Shown here piece by piece: positions 1-9,130 of a DNA stretch of 64,000 bases. Position 1 is the stretch's first letter, and each line of letters begins with the position of its first letter. The DNA is taken from the NCBI GenBank assembly GCA_035532415.1, contig DATKRB010000009.1, positions 62,001 to 126,000 on the forward strand. Reading direction: 5' to 3'. Made by a program: the position numbers and the translations under genes. The stretch comes from DATKRB01 sp035532415 (GTDB lineage Bacteria > Actinomycetota > Acidimicrobiia > Acidimicrobiales > RAAP-2). Below the pieces are notes generated by a model, which was given only the letters and a program-made list of their open reading frames with translations, had not been told where the DNA came from and ran no database searches.

Positions 1-1583
1 CATTCGGTGATGCGGCGGGTGTCCCCGGCCGTGGCTCCCTCGCCCTCGATCAGGGTGACCAGCTCGTGCTCGGGGCCGGCGAGGCGGTCGAGGAGCCCGC
101 ACGTGGCGGCGACCGCCGTCGAACCGACGGAGACGACCCCGTCGCGGGAGAGCCCGATCCATTCACCGGCCCGCACGGGGCCGGCCTCGGTCCGGGCGTC
201 GCGCACGGCCACCGTCACCTCGGCGGGAACCACCCGCTCGGCCGAGGCCGTCATCGCCCGCTCGTTCTCCTCCACGCTGGACGCCGGGTCGTAGGCGAGC
301 AGGGCGGCGAAGCCCTCCACGATGCTGCCGGTCGGCACCACCCGGACCGCCTTCGCCGAGAGCTCGTCGACCTGCTCGGCCACCGGACGGATGTTCTTGT
401 TGTTGGGCAGCACGACCACGGCATCGGAGGCCAGCGCGTCGACGGCCTGGAGGAGCTGCGCGGTGGACGGGTTCATCGACTGCCCCCCGACCACCTGGCT
501 GTGCACACCCAACGAGCGGAAGATCCGGCCGATCCCGTCCCCGGTGACCACGGCGACCACCCCGGTGACCGGGGGCGGTCCCGGGGGCTGGGAGGACCCG
601 GTCTCCGACCCGCGCGCCCCGTCGCGCACCCAGCGCTCCTCCTCCACCTGCTCCAAGAGGTCTGTGACCCGGATGGCCGCCGGGCGGCCCGCGTCGAGGG
701 CCGCCTCTATCGCCGCGCCGATGTCGTCGGTGTGGATGTGGCACTGCCAAAGCCCGTCCCCCCCCACCACCACGATGGAGTCGCCGAGACCGGCCCAGAC
801 CTCTTTGAAATCGTCGACCGCGTCGTCGGGCGCGTTGAGCAGGTACATGACCTCGTACCGCAGGTCGGCGACCCCGCCCCGCTCCCGGTACCCGGTTCGG
901 TCGTCAAAGGCGCCCGGCAGCCAGGGAGCCGCACCGTCGGGCTCGGGCTCGGGCAGCGGCCGGCCGTCCGCGATGGTCAGGAAGGCGTCGAGCAGGAGGA
1001 GGTAGCCGGTCCCCCCGGCGTCGACCACGCCGGCCCGGGCGAGCACCTCGAGCATCTGAGGCGTCCGCTCGAGCGCGTCGGCGGCGGCCGTGCGGGCCGA
1101 TTCGAGCACCTCGAGCAACCCCCCGCCATCGCTCCGCCCTGCCGACGCACCCTCGCCCGCGGCCCGGGCGACGGTGAGGATGGTTCCCTCCACCGGGCGG
1201 ACCACCGCCTTGTCGGCCAGGTTGCTGGCCACGACCAGTGCCTCGGCCACGTCGGCGGGGCCCACCTCCTCGGCCGCCGCCCACCTTTCGGCGAGCCCTC
1301 GCAGCAGCTGGGACAGAATGACGCCCGAGTTGCCCCTGGCCCCCATGAGCGATCCGTGCGCCACCGCCTTGCACACCTCGGCCATCCGGGCGCCGTTGCC
1401 GATACCGTCGAGCTCGCTCACCACCGCGTCGAGGGTGAGCGCCATGTTGGTCCCCGTGTCGCCGTCGGGCACCGGGTACACGTTCAGGCGGTTGACGGCC
1501 TGCTGGTGGGTGCGCAGGACGTCGCGGTACGCGAGCATCACGCCGCGAACTTGGTCTGGGGCCATCGCCGCCAGGGGCGTCAT
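1..1583 (-). CDS. fakA: DAK2-domain protein, FakA/YloV-like fatty-acid kinase subunit (partial at left edge)
   Basis: The frame is open from an ATG at 1583 to the left edge (about 527 codons), so only the last few residues are missing from a family of about 550. The N-terminal DhaL/DAK2 domain shows PDGDTGTNM at residues 39-47 (the Asp residues that bind ATP-Mg) and GARGNSGVILSQ at 81-92. The C-terminal domain carries LPNNKNI and, near the edge, IEGEGATAGDTRRITE. In this family the protein supplies the ATP-binding half of fatty-acid kinase, which phosphorylates fatty acids held by FakB. No fakB is visible here. It is divergent from rpmB, and the neighbouring thiL-rpmB order matches mycobacteria; recG would be expected beyond the left edge. 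An internal ATG at 1565 is an alternative start. Confidence 0.88.
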   Translation of the reverse strand, partial: MTPLAAMAPDQVRGVMLAYRDVLRTHQQAVNRLNVYPVPDGDTGTNMALTLDAVVSELDGIGNGARMAEVCKAVAHGSLMGARGNSGVILSQLLRGLAERWAAAEEVGPADVAEALVVASNLADKAVVRPVEGTILTVARAAGEGASAGRSDGGGLLEVLESARTAAADALERTPQMLEVLARAGVVDAGGTGYLLLLDAFLTIADGRPLPEPEPDGAAPWLPGAFDDRTGYRERGGVADLRYEVMYLLNAPDDAVDDFKEVWAGLGDSIVVVGGDGLWQCHIHTDDIGAAIEAALDAGRPAAIRVTDLLEQVEEERWVRDGARGSETGSSQPPGPPPVTGVVAVVTGDGIGRIFRSLGVHSQVVGGQSMNPSTAQLLQAVDALASDAVVVLPNNKNIRPVAEQVDELSAKAVRVVPTGSIVEGFAALLAYDPASSVEENERAMTASAERVVPAEVTVAVRDARTEAGPVRAGEWIGLSRDGVVSVGSTAVAATCGLLDRLAGPEHELVTLIEGEGATAGDTRRITE

Positions 1584-1676
1584 GGCTTGGGATGCTAACC
1601 TTTGCGCCGTTCCGCGACGGCCCGTTTGCCGCCGTGCCCCCGGCCCGGTCGGGCCACCCCGAGGAGGATCTGGCAA

Positions 1677-1892
1677 ATGGCAGCTGTCTGCGATCTCTGC
1701 GGCAAGAAGCCGTCGTTCGGTATGAGCCTGAGCCACTCCCACCGCCGGACCAAGCGGCGGTGGGACCCCAACATCCAACGGGTCCGGGCCCTGGTCGGCG
1801 GCTCCCCGAAGCGGCTCGACGTCTGCACCTCGTGCATCCGTTCGGGCAAGGTCGTGAAGCCACCTCGCCGGGAGGTCCCCGCCGCCGGCTGA
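1677..1892 (+). CDS. rpmB: 50S ribosomal protein L28
   Basis: This 71-residue protein is a component of the large ribosomal subunit. It begins MAAVCDLCGKKPSFG, with Cys5/Cys8 and Cys50/Cys53 forming a four-cysteine zinc site, so it is the zinc-binding (C+) form of L28. A basic stretch SHSHRRTKRRW follows the first pair. The ATG at 1677 is chosen because GAGGAGG lies about 10 bases upstream; a longer reading from 1602 would add residues unlike L28. It is divergent from the fakA-like gene, as in other actinobacteria. Confidence 0.95.
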   Translation: MAAVCDLCGKKPSFGMSLSHSHRRTKRRWDPNIQRVRALVGGSPKRLDVCTSCIRSGKVVKPPRREVPAAG

Positions 1893-1935
1893 CGGGAGCA
1901 CCCGCCGATGGGCGACCGGCTGGCCGGGCCGCCCC

Positions 1936-2931
1936 TCAGCCCAGATTGTGGCGCCAGCCCACCGCCGGCATTCGACGGCCCCGGAGATCTCGCTGATCGG
2001 GGTCGTCGGTGCAGGCACCGATCACGATGGGACGGCGCAGGCCGGCCTGCTCGAACCGTTGGCACAGGCGCGGCCCGTCGGTGGCCGCGACGACCAGCTC
2101 GTAGTCCTCCCCACCGCCCAGCGCCTCGAGCTCGGTGGCTCCCGGGACCACCGGCACGTCATGGAGGTCGACCCCGACCCCCGAGGCGAGGGCCAGGCGG
2201 TGCAGGTCGATGGCGAGGCCGTCGGACACGTCGATCATCGCCGTTGCGCCGCCCGCCCGGGCCGCACGCCCCTCTGCCACGCGGGCGCGGGGGCGGCGAT
2301 GGGCCCTGACAAGGGAATCCTCGGCCGGGTCGAGCCCCGATCCACCGTGCCCCAGCAGGCGGAGCCCGGCCGCCGACGCACCGAGCGGGCCGGTCAGCAT
2401 CAGCTGGTCGCCGGGCGAGGCCCCACTCCGGGTGACCGCCGGCCACGGGCCGTCGTCGAGCGTCCCGGTCACCGCCACCGAGACCATGATCTGCCCCGCG
2501 GCGGTGAGGTCGCCGCCCACCACCGGGCACGCCCACTCCAGCGCGGCGTCGGCGATGCCGGCGTTCAGCAGCTCGAGGTCGGTCCCCGGAGGGACGCACA
2601 GGGTCACGAGGGCGTGAAGTGGCCTCGCCCCCATCGCCCCGATGTCGCTGACGGCAGCGGCCACCGCCTTCCAGCCCAGGTCGGCCACGCTCACCCGCCC
2701 GAGATCGGCATGCACCCCCGCCACCGCGGCGTCCACGGACAGGACCAGCTTGGTACCGGGGCAGCCGACCACGGCGGCGTCGTCGCCGATCCAGATCTCG
2801 CCGGGTGGAGGGGGGCCGAACCGGTCGGCGAGCGCGAGACGAATACGCTCCACTTCGGCATCCTCGTCCCTACCGAGGACGGGGCGGGGATCGCCGGGCG
2901 GTGGCCGGAGTTTGGGTGGCACCAGTGTCAA
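1936..2931 (-). CDS. thiL: thiamine-monophosphate kinase ThiL
   Basis: ThiL phosphorylates thiamine monophosphate to thiamine diphosphate, the last step of cofactor synthesis. The protein has the N-terminal metal-binding signature IGDDAAVV (Asp50/Asp51 from the TTG start), the LGWKAVAAAVSDIGAMGA helix, PVVGGDLTAAG near residue 140 and the C-terminal DVSDGLAIDL motif, all typical of the PurM-like fold. The start is uncertain: the frame opens at a TTG (2931), and GTG codons at 2922 or about 2850 are possible, because the first 25 residues do not look conserved. It lies beside rpmB and is divergent from pckG. Confidence 0.93.
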   Translation of the reverse strand: MTLVPPKLRPPPGDPRPVLGRDEDAEVERIRLALADRFGPPPPGEIWIGDDAAVVGCPGTKLVLSVDAAVAGVHADLGRVSVADLGWKAVAAAVSDIGAMGARPLHALVTLCVPPGTDLELLNAGIADAALEWACPVVGGDLTAAGQIMVSVAVTGTLDDGPWPAVTRSGASPGDQLMLTGPLGASAAGLRLLGHGGSGLDPAEDSLVRAHRRPRARVAEGRAARAGGATAMIDVSDGLAIDLHRLALASGVGVDLHDVPVVPGATELEALGGGEDYELVVAATDGPRLCQRFEQAGLRRPIVIGACTDDPDQRDLRGRRMPAVGWRHNLG

Positions 2932-3010
2932 TGCCTAGCATTGCGTCCGGTCGCCGACCCGCCGGTTCCGATTCCGGGCGGAACGAGCACCCAGGAGGAA
3001 ACGAAACCGC

Positions 3011-4801
3011 ATGTCCCCCACCAAGAACCAGAAGCTGCTCGACTGGGTGGAGGAGGTCGCCGCACTCACGACCCCCACCCGCGTCGAATGGTGCGACGGG
3101 TCGGCCGAGGAGTACGACCGCCTGTGCCAGCTTCTGGTCCGCAACGGCACGTTCACCAGGCTGTCGGACGCAAAGCGGCCCAACAGCTACTGGGCCAGGT
3201 CGGACCCGGGCGACGTGGCGCGGGTGGAGGACCGGACGTTCATCTGCTCGGAACGGGAGATCGACGCCGGCCCCAACAACAATTGGCGGGACCCCGAGCG
3301 GATGCGGAACGACCTGAATGACCTCTTCCGGGGGTCGATGCAGGGGCGGACCATGTACGTGGTGCCGTTCTCGATGGGCCCGCTCGGCTCCGAGATCGCC
3401 CATATCGGTGTGGAGATCACCGACTCGCCCTACGTGGCGGTGTCCATGCGGATCATGACCAGGATGGGCGCGGCGGCACTGGTGGTGCTCGGCGACGACG
3501 GGACCTTCGTCCCCTGCCTCCATTCGGTCGGCGCACCCCTCGCCCCGGGCGAGGCCGACGTCCCGTGGCCCTGCGACGCCGAGAACAAGTACATCGTCCA
3601 CTTCCCCGAGACGCGCGAGATCATGTCCTACGGGTCCGGCTACGGGGGGAACGCCCTGCTGGGCAAGAAGTGCTTCGCCCTGCGAATCGCCTCGGTGATG
3701 GCCCGCGACGACAGCTGGCTCGCCGAGCACATGTTGATCCTCAAGCTCACCTCCCCCGACGGTGACACCCGCTACGTGACCGGGGCCTTCCCGTCGGCGT
3801 GCGGGAAGACCAATCTGGCCATGCTCATCCCGACCCTCCCCGGGTGGAAGGTCGAGACGGTGGGCGACGACATCTGCTGGATGAAATTCGGCGCCGACGG
3901 CCGTCTCTACGGCATCAACCCCGAGGCCGGGTTCTTCGGGGTCGCCCCGGGGACGAACACCCACACCAACCCGAACGCCATGTTCTCGGTGGGCGCGAAC
4001 ACCATCTTCACCAACACGGCACTCGTCGACCAGGGCGACGTGTGGTGGGAAGGGATGACCGACGAACCCCCGGCCCATCTGATCGATTGGAGGGGCGAGG
4101 AGTGGACCCCCGAGAAGGGAACCCCGGCCGCCCACCCCAATTCCCGGTTCACCGCGCCGGCGGCCCAGGACCCGGCGATCGCCTCCGATTGGGAGGACCC
4201 CGTCGGCGTCCCCATCTCCGCCATCCTCTTCGGAGGGCGTCGGGCGTCGGTGGTGCCGCTCGTCTTCCAATCCCGCGACTGGGAGCACGGGGTCTTCCTC
4301 GGTTCCATCATGGCGTCGGAGACCACTGCCGCCGCCACCGGGACCGTGGGCAACCTCCGGCGTGACCCCTTCGCGATGCTCCCTTTCTGCGGCTACAACA
4401 TGGCCGACTACTTCCGGCATTGGTTGGAGGTCGGCAAGGGGGCCGACCAGTCGAAGCTCCCGAAGATCTTCTACGTGAACTGGTTCCGCAAGGACCAGGA
4501 CGGCAAGTGGCTCTGGCCGGGCTACGGCGACAACTCGCGGGTGCTCGAGTGGGTGTTCGAGCGGGTGGCCGGCCGGGGCGAGGCCGTCGACACGCCCATC
4601 GGGTACGTCCCCGCACCGGGTGGCATCGACACTGCCGGGCTCGACCTGTCCGAGGACGACATGGCGGAGCTCCTCCGGGTCGACCACGGCGAATGGGCGG
4701 CGGAGGTGCCGCTCATCAGGGAGTATTACGCGACGTTCGGCGACCGCATTCCCGACGAGCTCGTCGGGGCCGTCGACGATCTCGAGCAGCGACTGGGCTG
4801 A
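3011..4801 (+). CDS. pckG: phosphoenolpyruvate carboxykinase (GTP)
   Basis: This 596-residue cytosolic enzyme converts oxaloacetate and GTP to PEP, GDP and CO2 and is the entry to gluconeogenesis. The kinase-1 loop FPSACGKTNLAML lies near residue 263 and holds the reactive Cys and the nucleotide-binding Lys. It is followed by GDDICWMKF and GFFGVAPGTN, both GTP-class motifs. The length is normal for the family (about 600). The start is supported by AGGAGG at 2993-2998. It stands alone between divergent thiL and a convergent MFS gene. With acs and the acetate permease at 47-50 kb it would support growth on C2 compounds. Confidence 0.97.
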   Translation: MSPTKNQKLLDWVEEVAALTTPTRVEWCDGSAEEYDRLCQLLVRNGTFTRLSDAKRPNSYWARSDPGDVARVEDRTFICSEREIDAGPNNNWRDPERMRNDLNDLFRGSMQGRTMYVVPFSMGPLGSEIAHIGVEITDSPYVAVSMRIMTRMGAAALVVLGDDGTFVPCLHSVGAPLAPGEADVPWPCDAENKYIVHFPETREIMSYGSGYGGNALLGKKCFALRIASVMARDDSWLAEHMLILKLTSPDGDTRYVTGAFPSACGKTNLAMLIPTLPGWKVETVGDDICWMKFGADGRLYGINPEAGFFGVAPGTNTHTNPNAMFSVGANTIFTNTALVDQGDVWWEGMTDEPPAHLIDWRGEEWTPEKGTPAAHPNSRFTAPAAQDPAIASDWEDPVGVPISAILFGGRRASVVPLVFQSRDWEHGVFLGSIMASETTAAATGTVGNLRRDPFAMLPFCGYNMADYFRHWLEVGKGADQSKLPKIFYVNWFRKDQDGKWLWPGYGDNSRVLEWVFERVAGRGEAVDTPIGYVPAPGGIDTAGLDLSEDDMAELLRVDHGEWAAEVPLIREYYATFGDRIPDELVGAVDDLEQRLG

Positions 4802-4809
4802 AGGTCCTC

Positions 4810-4828
4810 CGCCCCGGCCGCCGGGGCG
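4810..4828. terminator. GC-rich hairpin between convergent pckG and MFS genes
   Basis: CGCCCCGG at 4810-4817 pairs perfectly with CCGGGGCG at 4821-4828 around a 3-base loop. It lies 9 bases after the pckG stop and abuts the end of the convergent MFS gene. There is no U-tract, so a bidirectional intrinsic terminator is likely but unproven. Confidence 0.5.
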
Positions 4829-6223
4829 TCAGCGATCGTCCTGACGGCGCGGCAGGGCCCGGTGCCGAAGGGCGCGCCTGCTCGTGACGTAAAAGATCCC
4901 TCCGACGGTGCCGACCCCGGCCATCACGATGTCCCCGGCGGCGAAGGGAAGGGCGACGACGACGGGGACCAGGGCGCCGACGCACCACACCAGCTGCTGG
5001 CGGGTGGCGAAGCGGGCGAACGCCCGGCCCTGTGCCGGAGCGGGCACGTAGCGCTGCGTCATGGCGTCGAAAGAGGGTTGGGCGACGGACCCCGCCAGCC
5101 CGACGACGGCCGCCAGCAGCACCTGGGCGGGCAGCGTCCCCCACATCGCCGCGCCCAATGCCGCCACGGCGATCAACCAGATCGACCCCAGGAGGATCTG
5201 CTGCTCCCGAAATCGTTGGCGCAGGCGACCCACGAGCGTGAGCCCGAACACCGCCCCGATCCCGCTGGCCCCCAGGGCGAACCCGTACCACGCGAGGGCC
5301 GCGTGCTCCCGCCGGAGGCCGAAGGCCAGCAGGAACACCAGAAATCCGGCCATCCCCCTGATCAGGGACATGGTCGTGAGACCGAAGAGCACCTCGGGAT
5401 GCGCGATCGGCTGGAGCGCCGAGAGGTCGGGATCGGCGGACGTCCCCCACGCCTGGTGCTCGAGCGGCGCACGCCCGGCGCCGGCACGCCGGAACACGAC
5501 CGGCAGCCGACCGCCGGCGACCGCCGCCGCGACGAAGACCAACGCGGCGAGGACGAGCACGGCGGGCGCCCCCGCCGTCTTCAGCAGGGTCACTCCGGGC
5601 ACCGAGGCCACGAAGCCCGCCAGGGTGCCCACGAGGGTCAGCCGGGCGTTGAGGGCGGCGTACTCGACCGGACCCCGGCTCCGGGACCCCTGGCCGGCGC
5701 CGGGGTCCGGCGTGGCGTGGCCTGCCGGACCGGTGCCCGGTGCGCCGCTCGCGGCGAGCCCGGCGGCCCTACCGGCATCCGGGGTGGCGTCGGGGGGCAC
5801 CCGGGCGCTCATGGCCGCCATCTCGGGCACGAGGGCGCCGCGCGTGACGAGGTAGAGCTTCGACAGGACCAGGATCAGGAAGGCCTCGGGGAAGAGGAGA
5901 AGGCTGTGGACGTCACGGGCCATCAGCGGGCAGATGGCCGCCCGGCCGAGCGCCGACAGGACCACCATCGCCCGCCGGGCCCCCTTGCTCCGATCGATCA
6001 TCGGACCGAGCAGCGGGGAGACCACGGCGAACGGTCCGAGGGTGAGCACCAGGTAGAGGATCACCTTGCCCTTGGCCTCGTCGGGTGAGATCGAGAAGAA
6101 CAGGGACCCCGCCAGGGAGATCGTGACCAGGGTGTCCCCGGCGAGCATGAGGACCTGCACCAGGAGCAGCCGGCCCACCGGGTCCCTCTGGTCGAAGAGG
6201 TCCCGCAAGGCCTGTTGCGCCAT
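4829..6223 (-). CDS. MFS transporter
   Basis: This is a membrane permease of about 464 residues with several hydrophobic helices. An early segment (LGPFAVVSPLLGPMIDRSKG) matches the cytoplasmic loop between helices 2 and 3 of MFS drug-efflux-type carriers. A Pro/Ala/Gly-rich insertion near the middle, between the N- and C-terminal helix bundles, is poorly conserved in type. The frame stays open to 6583, but that would overlap the divergent AsnC-type gene, so the start is placed at ATG 6223; GTG 6241 is an alternative. The substrate cannot be inferred. Confidence 0.8.
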   Translation of the reverse strand: MAQQALRDLFDQRDPVGRLLLVQVLMLAGDTLVTISLAGSLFFSISPDEAKGKVILYLVLTLGPFAVVSPLLGPMIDRSKGARRAMVVLSALGRAAICPLMARDVHSLLLFPEAFLILVLSKLYLVTRGALVPEMAAMSARVPPDATPDAGRAAGLAASGAPGTGPAGHATPDPGAGQGSRSRGPVEYAALNARLTLVGTLAGFVASVPGVTLLKTAGAPAVLVLAALVFVAAAVAGGRLPVVFRRAGAGRAPLEHQAWGTSADPDLSALQPIAHPEVLFGLTTMSLIRGMAGFLVFLLAFGLRREHAALAWYGFALGASGIGAVFGLTLVGRLRQRFREQQILLGSIWLIAVAALGAAMWGTLPAQVLLAAVVGLAGSVAQPSFDAMTQRYVPAPAQGRAFARFATRQQLVWCVGALVPVVVALPFAAGDIVMAGVGTVGGIFYVTSRRALRHRALPRRQDDR

Positions 6224-6343
6224 GGAGCGGAGATGCTCCACCCGGTCGCCGAGGGCCACCCGGCCAATGTAGGTGCCCGGGGAGCGGCCGGAGGCGCCAT
6301 AGGGCGGTAACGTGGGCGCGAGCTCACCAGTGAGGGGGTCGGG

Positions 6344-6580
6344 ATGCCGGTGGGGGCGTACGTGCTCATCCAGACCGAGGTCGGAAAGGCGGCCGACGTG
6401 GCCCGCCAGGTCGGCGAGATCCAAGGGGTCCTCGCAGCCGAGGACGTGACCGGACCCTACGACGTGATCGCCCGCGCCGAGTCGCGATCCGTCGACCAGC
6501 TGGGACGCCTGGTCGTCAGCCAGATCCAGCGGATCGAAGGGATCACCCGGACCGTCACCTGCCCGGTCGTCAACCTCTGA
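6344..6580 (+). CDS. stand-alone Lrp/AsnC ligand-binding (RAM) domain protein
   Basis: The 78-residue product is only the regulation-of-amino-acid-metabolism domain of the Lrp/AsnC family. It reads AYVLIQTEVGKAADVA, then VTGPYDVIARAES, ending ITRTVTCPVVNL, a beta-alpha-beta-beta-alpha-beta pattern. No helix-turn-helix precedes it. Such single-domain proteins form ring oligomers and may act as amino-acid sensors or partners of full-length regulators. It is divergent from the MFS gene and shares its promoter region, which suggests linked function but does not prove it. Confidence 0.85.
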   Translation: MPVGAYVLIQTEVGKAADVARQVGEIQGVLAAEDVTGPYDVIARAESRSVDQLGRLVVSQIQRIEGITRTVTCPVVNL

Positions 6581-6640
6581 CAACGGCGGCGACCGGCCGC
6601 CGGCGTCAACGTCCGAGTCGGGCTGCGGCAGGCGGCCGGG

Positions 6641-7783
6641 TCACCCGAGGGCGCCGGACTCCCGGAGCGCCGCGACCTCGGGACCGCTCAGCCCCCACGC
6701 CCTCAGCGCCTCGTCCGTGTCGGCACCCGGTGGCGACGGCAGCGCCCCGACCGCGGAGGGGGTCCGGCTGAACCGCGGGACCGGACCGGGCTGCACGACA
6801 CCGTCGATCTCGACATAGGTTCCCCGTGCCCGATTGTGCGGGTGCAGATGGGCTTCGAACGGCGACAGCACCGGCACCCCGCAGGCATCGAACCCGTCGA
6901 AGACCGCGGCCCACTCGTCCCGGGTCCGTGTGATGAAGACATCCGCGAAGCGACGCTTCATGGCCGGCCAGCGGTCCTGGTCCATCTGGTCGGGGAGGTC
7001 CTCGTCGCCGAGTCCCAGAGCATCGACGAGCCGTGCGTAGAACTTCGGCTCCACGGCGCCCACCGCGAAATAGCCGCCGTCGGCCGTCTCGTAAACCTGG
7101 TAGAAGTGCGCACCGGAGTCGAAGATGTTGACGCCGCGCTCCTCCTTCCACCGACCGGCCCGGTGGAAGGCGAACATGAACGTGAGCATCGACGCCGTGC
7201 CGTCGGTCATCGCGGCGTCCACCACCTGGCCCTGACCCGACCGCCCGGTCTCCACCAACGCGGACGTGACGCCGAAGGCCAGGAGCATGCCGCCGCCGCC
7301 GAAGTCGGCGAGCAGGTTCATCGGCGGCACCGGCCGCTCCCCCTTGCGACCGAGCGGCCACAGGCTCCCGGAGAGCGCGATGTAGTCGATGTCGTGGCCC
7401 GCCCGGGCGGCCATGGGCCCGTCCTGCCCCCATCCGGTCATCCGGCCGTAGACGAGCCGGGGGTTCCGGGCAAGGCAGGGAACGGGGCCGATGCCGAGGC
7501 GCTCGACCACGCCGGGCCGGAAACCCTCCACCAGCACGTCGGCCTTCTCCACCAGATGGAGCACGAGGGCAACGCCCTCGGGATGCTTGAGGTCGACCGT
7601 GACCGAGGGCCGGCTCCTGGCCAGGAGATCCCAGTGCCAGCCCGGCGGTCCGGGCCCGGCCGCCCCGGGCCGATCGATCCGGACGACGTCGGCCCCCGCT
7701 TCGGCCAACAGCATGCACGCGTACGGGGCGGGGCCGAGCCCCGCCAGCTCGACCACCCGGACACCGTCGAGCGGACCGGTCAT
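6641..7783 (-). CDS. mcr: CoA-transferase family III protein, alpha-methylacyl-CoA racemase-like
   Basis: The 380-residue protein starts MTGPLDGVRVVELAGLGP, a typical CaiB/BaiF N-terminus. His130 in GHDIDYIALSG and Asp160 in LLADFGGGG correspond to the catalytic His126/Asp156 pair of the M. tuberculosis racemase MCR (numbers recalled), and a Glu in GAVEPKFY fits the third active-site residue. Retention of both acid-base residues favours racemisation of 2-methylacyl-CoA, needed before beta-oxidation of branched or sterol side chains, over CoA transfer. A much longer reading to 8974 is rejected because it runs antisense through galK. Confidence 0.9.
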   Translation of the reverse strand: MTGPLDGVRVVELAGLGPAPYACMLLAEAGADVVRIDRPGAAGPGPPGWHWDLLARSRPSVTVDLKHPEGVALVLHLVEKADVLVEGFRPGVVERLGIGPVPCLARNPRLVYGRMTGWGQDGPMAARAGHDIDYIALSGSLWPLGRKGERPVPPMNLLADFGGGGMLLAFGVTSALVETGRSGQGQVVDAAMTDGTASMLTFMFAFHRAGRWKEERGVNIFDSGAHFYQVYETADGGYFAVGAVEPKFYARLVDALGLGDEDLPDQMDQDRWPAMKRRFADVFITRTRDEWAAVFDGFDACGVPVLSPFEAHLHPHNRARGTYVEIDGVVQPGPVPRFSRTPSAVGALPSPPGADTDEALRAWGLSGPEVAALRESGALG

Positions 7784-7913
7784 CGGGCTCCGAGGGCGTG
7801 CCTGCCCGAGCTGCGTGCCATCGGCCGATCCTGGTCGGGCGCACCGGTCCCGGTCAAGCACCCGGCACGACCGGGGACCGGTCCCGCGGGGTAGGGCGCG
7901 GGCTGCCACCGTC

Positions 7914-7987
7914 CCACGCCGCACGCCGCACGCCGCACGCCGCACGCCGCACGCCGCACGCCGCACGCCGCACGCCGCACGCCGCAC
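7914..7987. repeat. tandem heptamer repeat (GCACGCC) x9
   Basis: Nine perfect copies of GCACGCC run from 7921 to 7983, preceded by one degenerate copy (CCACGCC, 7914-7920) and followed by a partial GCAC. The array fills part of the 225-bp gap between the divergent racemase and galK genes and ends about 20 bases before the galK start, so it sits in its leader or promoter region. A unit of 7 in a non-coding region permits copy-number change without frame effects. Confidence 0.95.
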
Positions 7988-8008
7988 CAGCGCGAGACTG
8001 TCACGTCG

Positions 8009-9127
8009 ATGCCACCGGAGGGACCGCAGGAGCACGGCACCTCCCCCACCGGACGCGGAGGCTTCGGGAGGGGCGAACCGTTCGCCGTCGTCGCCCGGGC
8101 ACCCGGACGCGTGAACCTCATCGGCGAGCACACCGACTACAACCAGGGGCTCGCGCTGCCCGTCGCCATCGATCTCGAGACAAGGGTCCGTTTCGTCCCC
8201 GACGCCTCGGCACAGCTCCGCCTCACCACCTCCGTCGACGGGGCCCCGGCCACCGTCAGCGTGCACCCTCCCCCCGGCCCGGCCGACGTCGACGCCTTCG
8301 CCCCGCAGTGGGCGCGCCTGGTCGCCGCCCTGGTGATGCAGAGCCACCCGGCGCGGGGCGGCGCTGTGCGGATCACGAGCACCGTGCCGTTGGGTTCGGG
8401 TCTCTCCTCGAGCGCCGCGCTGTGCGTCGCCCTCGCCCTCGCCCTCGGCGTCGCCGGCGACCCGGTCGCCACCGCCGAGCTCTGCCGGCGGGCGGAGGCC
8501 GCGGCGGGATTGGAGGTCGGGCTGATGGACCCCCTGGTGAGCATGGCCGGGCAGGCCGGCCACGGCCTCGTCGTCGACTTCGCCGACCTCGGATGGGAGC
8601 TCGTTCCCGTACCGGCGGGAGCCGAGCTGGTCGTCGTGCACTCGGGGGTCGAGCGCGTCCTGTCCTCCACCGGTTACCCGCAACGCCGGGCCGAGTGCGC
8701 GGCCGCCGCCCGCGAGCTCGGCATCCCCCTGGGCCGGGCCGGTCCGGCGGACCTCGCCGGGATCGCCGACCCCACCCTGCGGCGCCGGGCGCGCTACGTC
8801 GTGGCCGAGTGCGCCAGGGTGCGCTCGGTCGCCGCATCGCTGCGCAACGGGGACGTGACCCTGGCCGGCGAGGCCATGACCGAGAGCCACTGGGGCCAGT
8901 CGGAGGACTTCGAGGTCTCCACGCCGGTGGTAGACCGCCTGGTGCGGGACCTGTCGGCGACGCCCGGCGTCCACGGCGCGCGCCTGACGGGCGGCGGGTT
9001 CGGAGGTTGCGTCGTCGTTCTCGCCGAGCCGGGGGCGGTGGACGCGGGGCGGTGGCCCGGGCGGGTCACCCGGGTGTCCCCCGCCCGTGGCGCCTCGGTC
9101 GACGTCGAACCGCGGGCGCAGCCATAG
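8009..9127 (+). CDS. galK: galactokinase
   Basis: Galactokinase phosphorylates galactose to galactose-1-phosphate, the first step of the Leloir pathway. The 372-residue product has the galactokinase signature PGRVNLIGEHTDYN (residues 32-45), the GHMP phosphate loop VPLGSGLSSSAAL and the C-terminal GGGFGGCVVVL. The usual GIMDQ around the catalytic Asp reads GLMDPL, with Pro for Gln. No galT or galE lies nearby. The heptamer repeat is immediately upstream. It converges on trpD with 3 bases between stops. Confidence 0.93.
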   Translation: MPPEGPQEHGTSPTGRGGFGRGEPFAVVARAPGRVNLIGEHTDYNQGLALPVAIDLETRVRFVPDASAQLRLTTSVDGAPATVSVHPPPGPADVDAFAPQWARLVAALVMQSHPARGGAVRITSTVPLGSGLSSSAALCVALALALGVAGDPVATAELCRRAEAAAGLEVGLMDPLVSMAGQAGHGLVVDFADLGWELVPVPAGAELVVVHSGVERVLSSTGYPQRRAECAAAARELGIPLGRAGPADLAGIADPTLRRRARYVVAECARVRSVAASLRNGDVTLAGEAMTESHWGQSEDFEVSTPVVDRLVRDLSATPGVHGARLTGGGFGGCVVVLAEPGAVDAGRWPGRVTRVSPARGASVDVEPRAQP

Positions 9128-9130
9128 CGC

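Noticed and set aside
3500..3520. GGGACCTTCGTCCC, a near-perfect DosR-like palindrome
   Set aside because: It lies deep inside pckG and encodes conserved residues of the enzyme, so chance in GC-rich code is the simplest explanation.
2870..4687. Long minus-strand ORF antisense to pckG
   Set aside because: Its translation is His/Gly/Arg-rich without domain likeness and mirrors the codon pattern of pckG; it is a high-GC shadow.
7914..7987. Heptamer array as a CRISPR
   Set aside because: The units are contiguous, 7 bp long and have no spacers; no cas genes are present.
7783..8974. N-terminal extension of the racemase-like CoA transferase to 777 residues
   Set aside because: The extra part is antisense to galK and passes through the heptamer repeat; the family start is at 7783.
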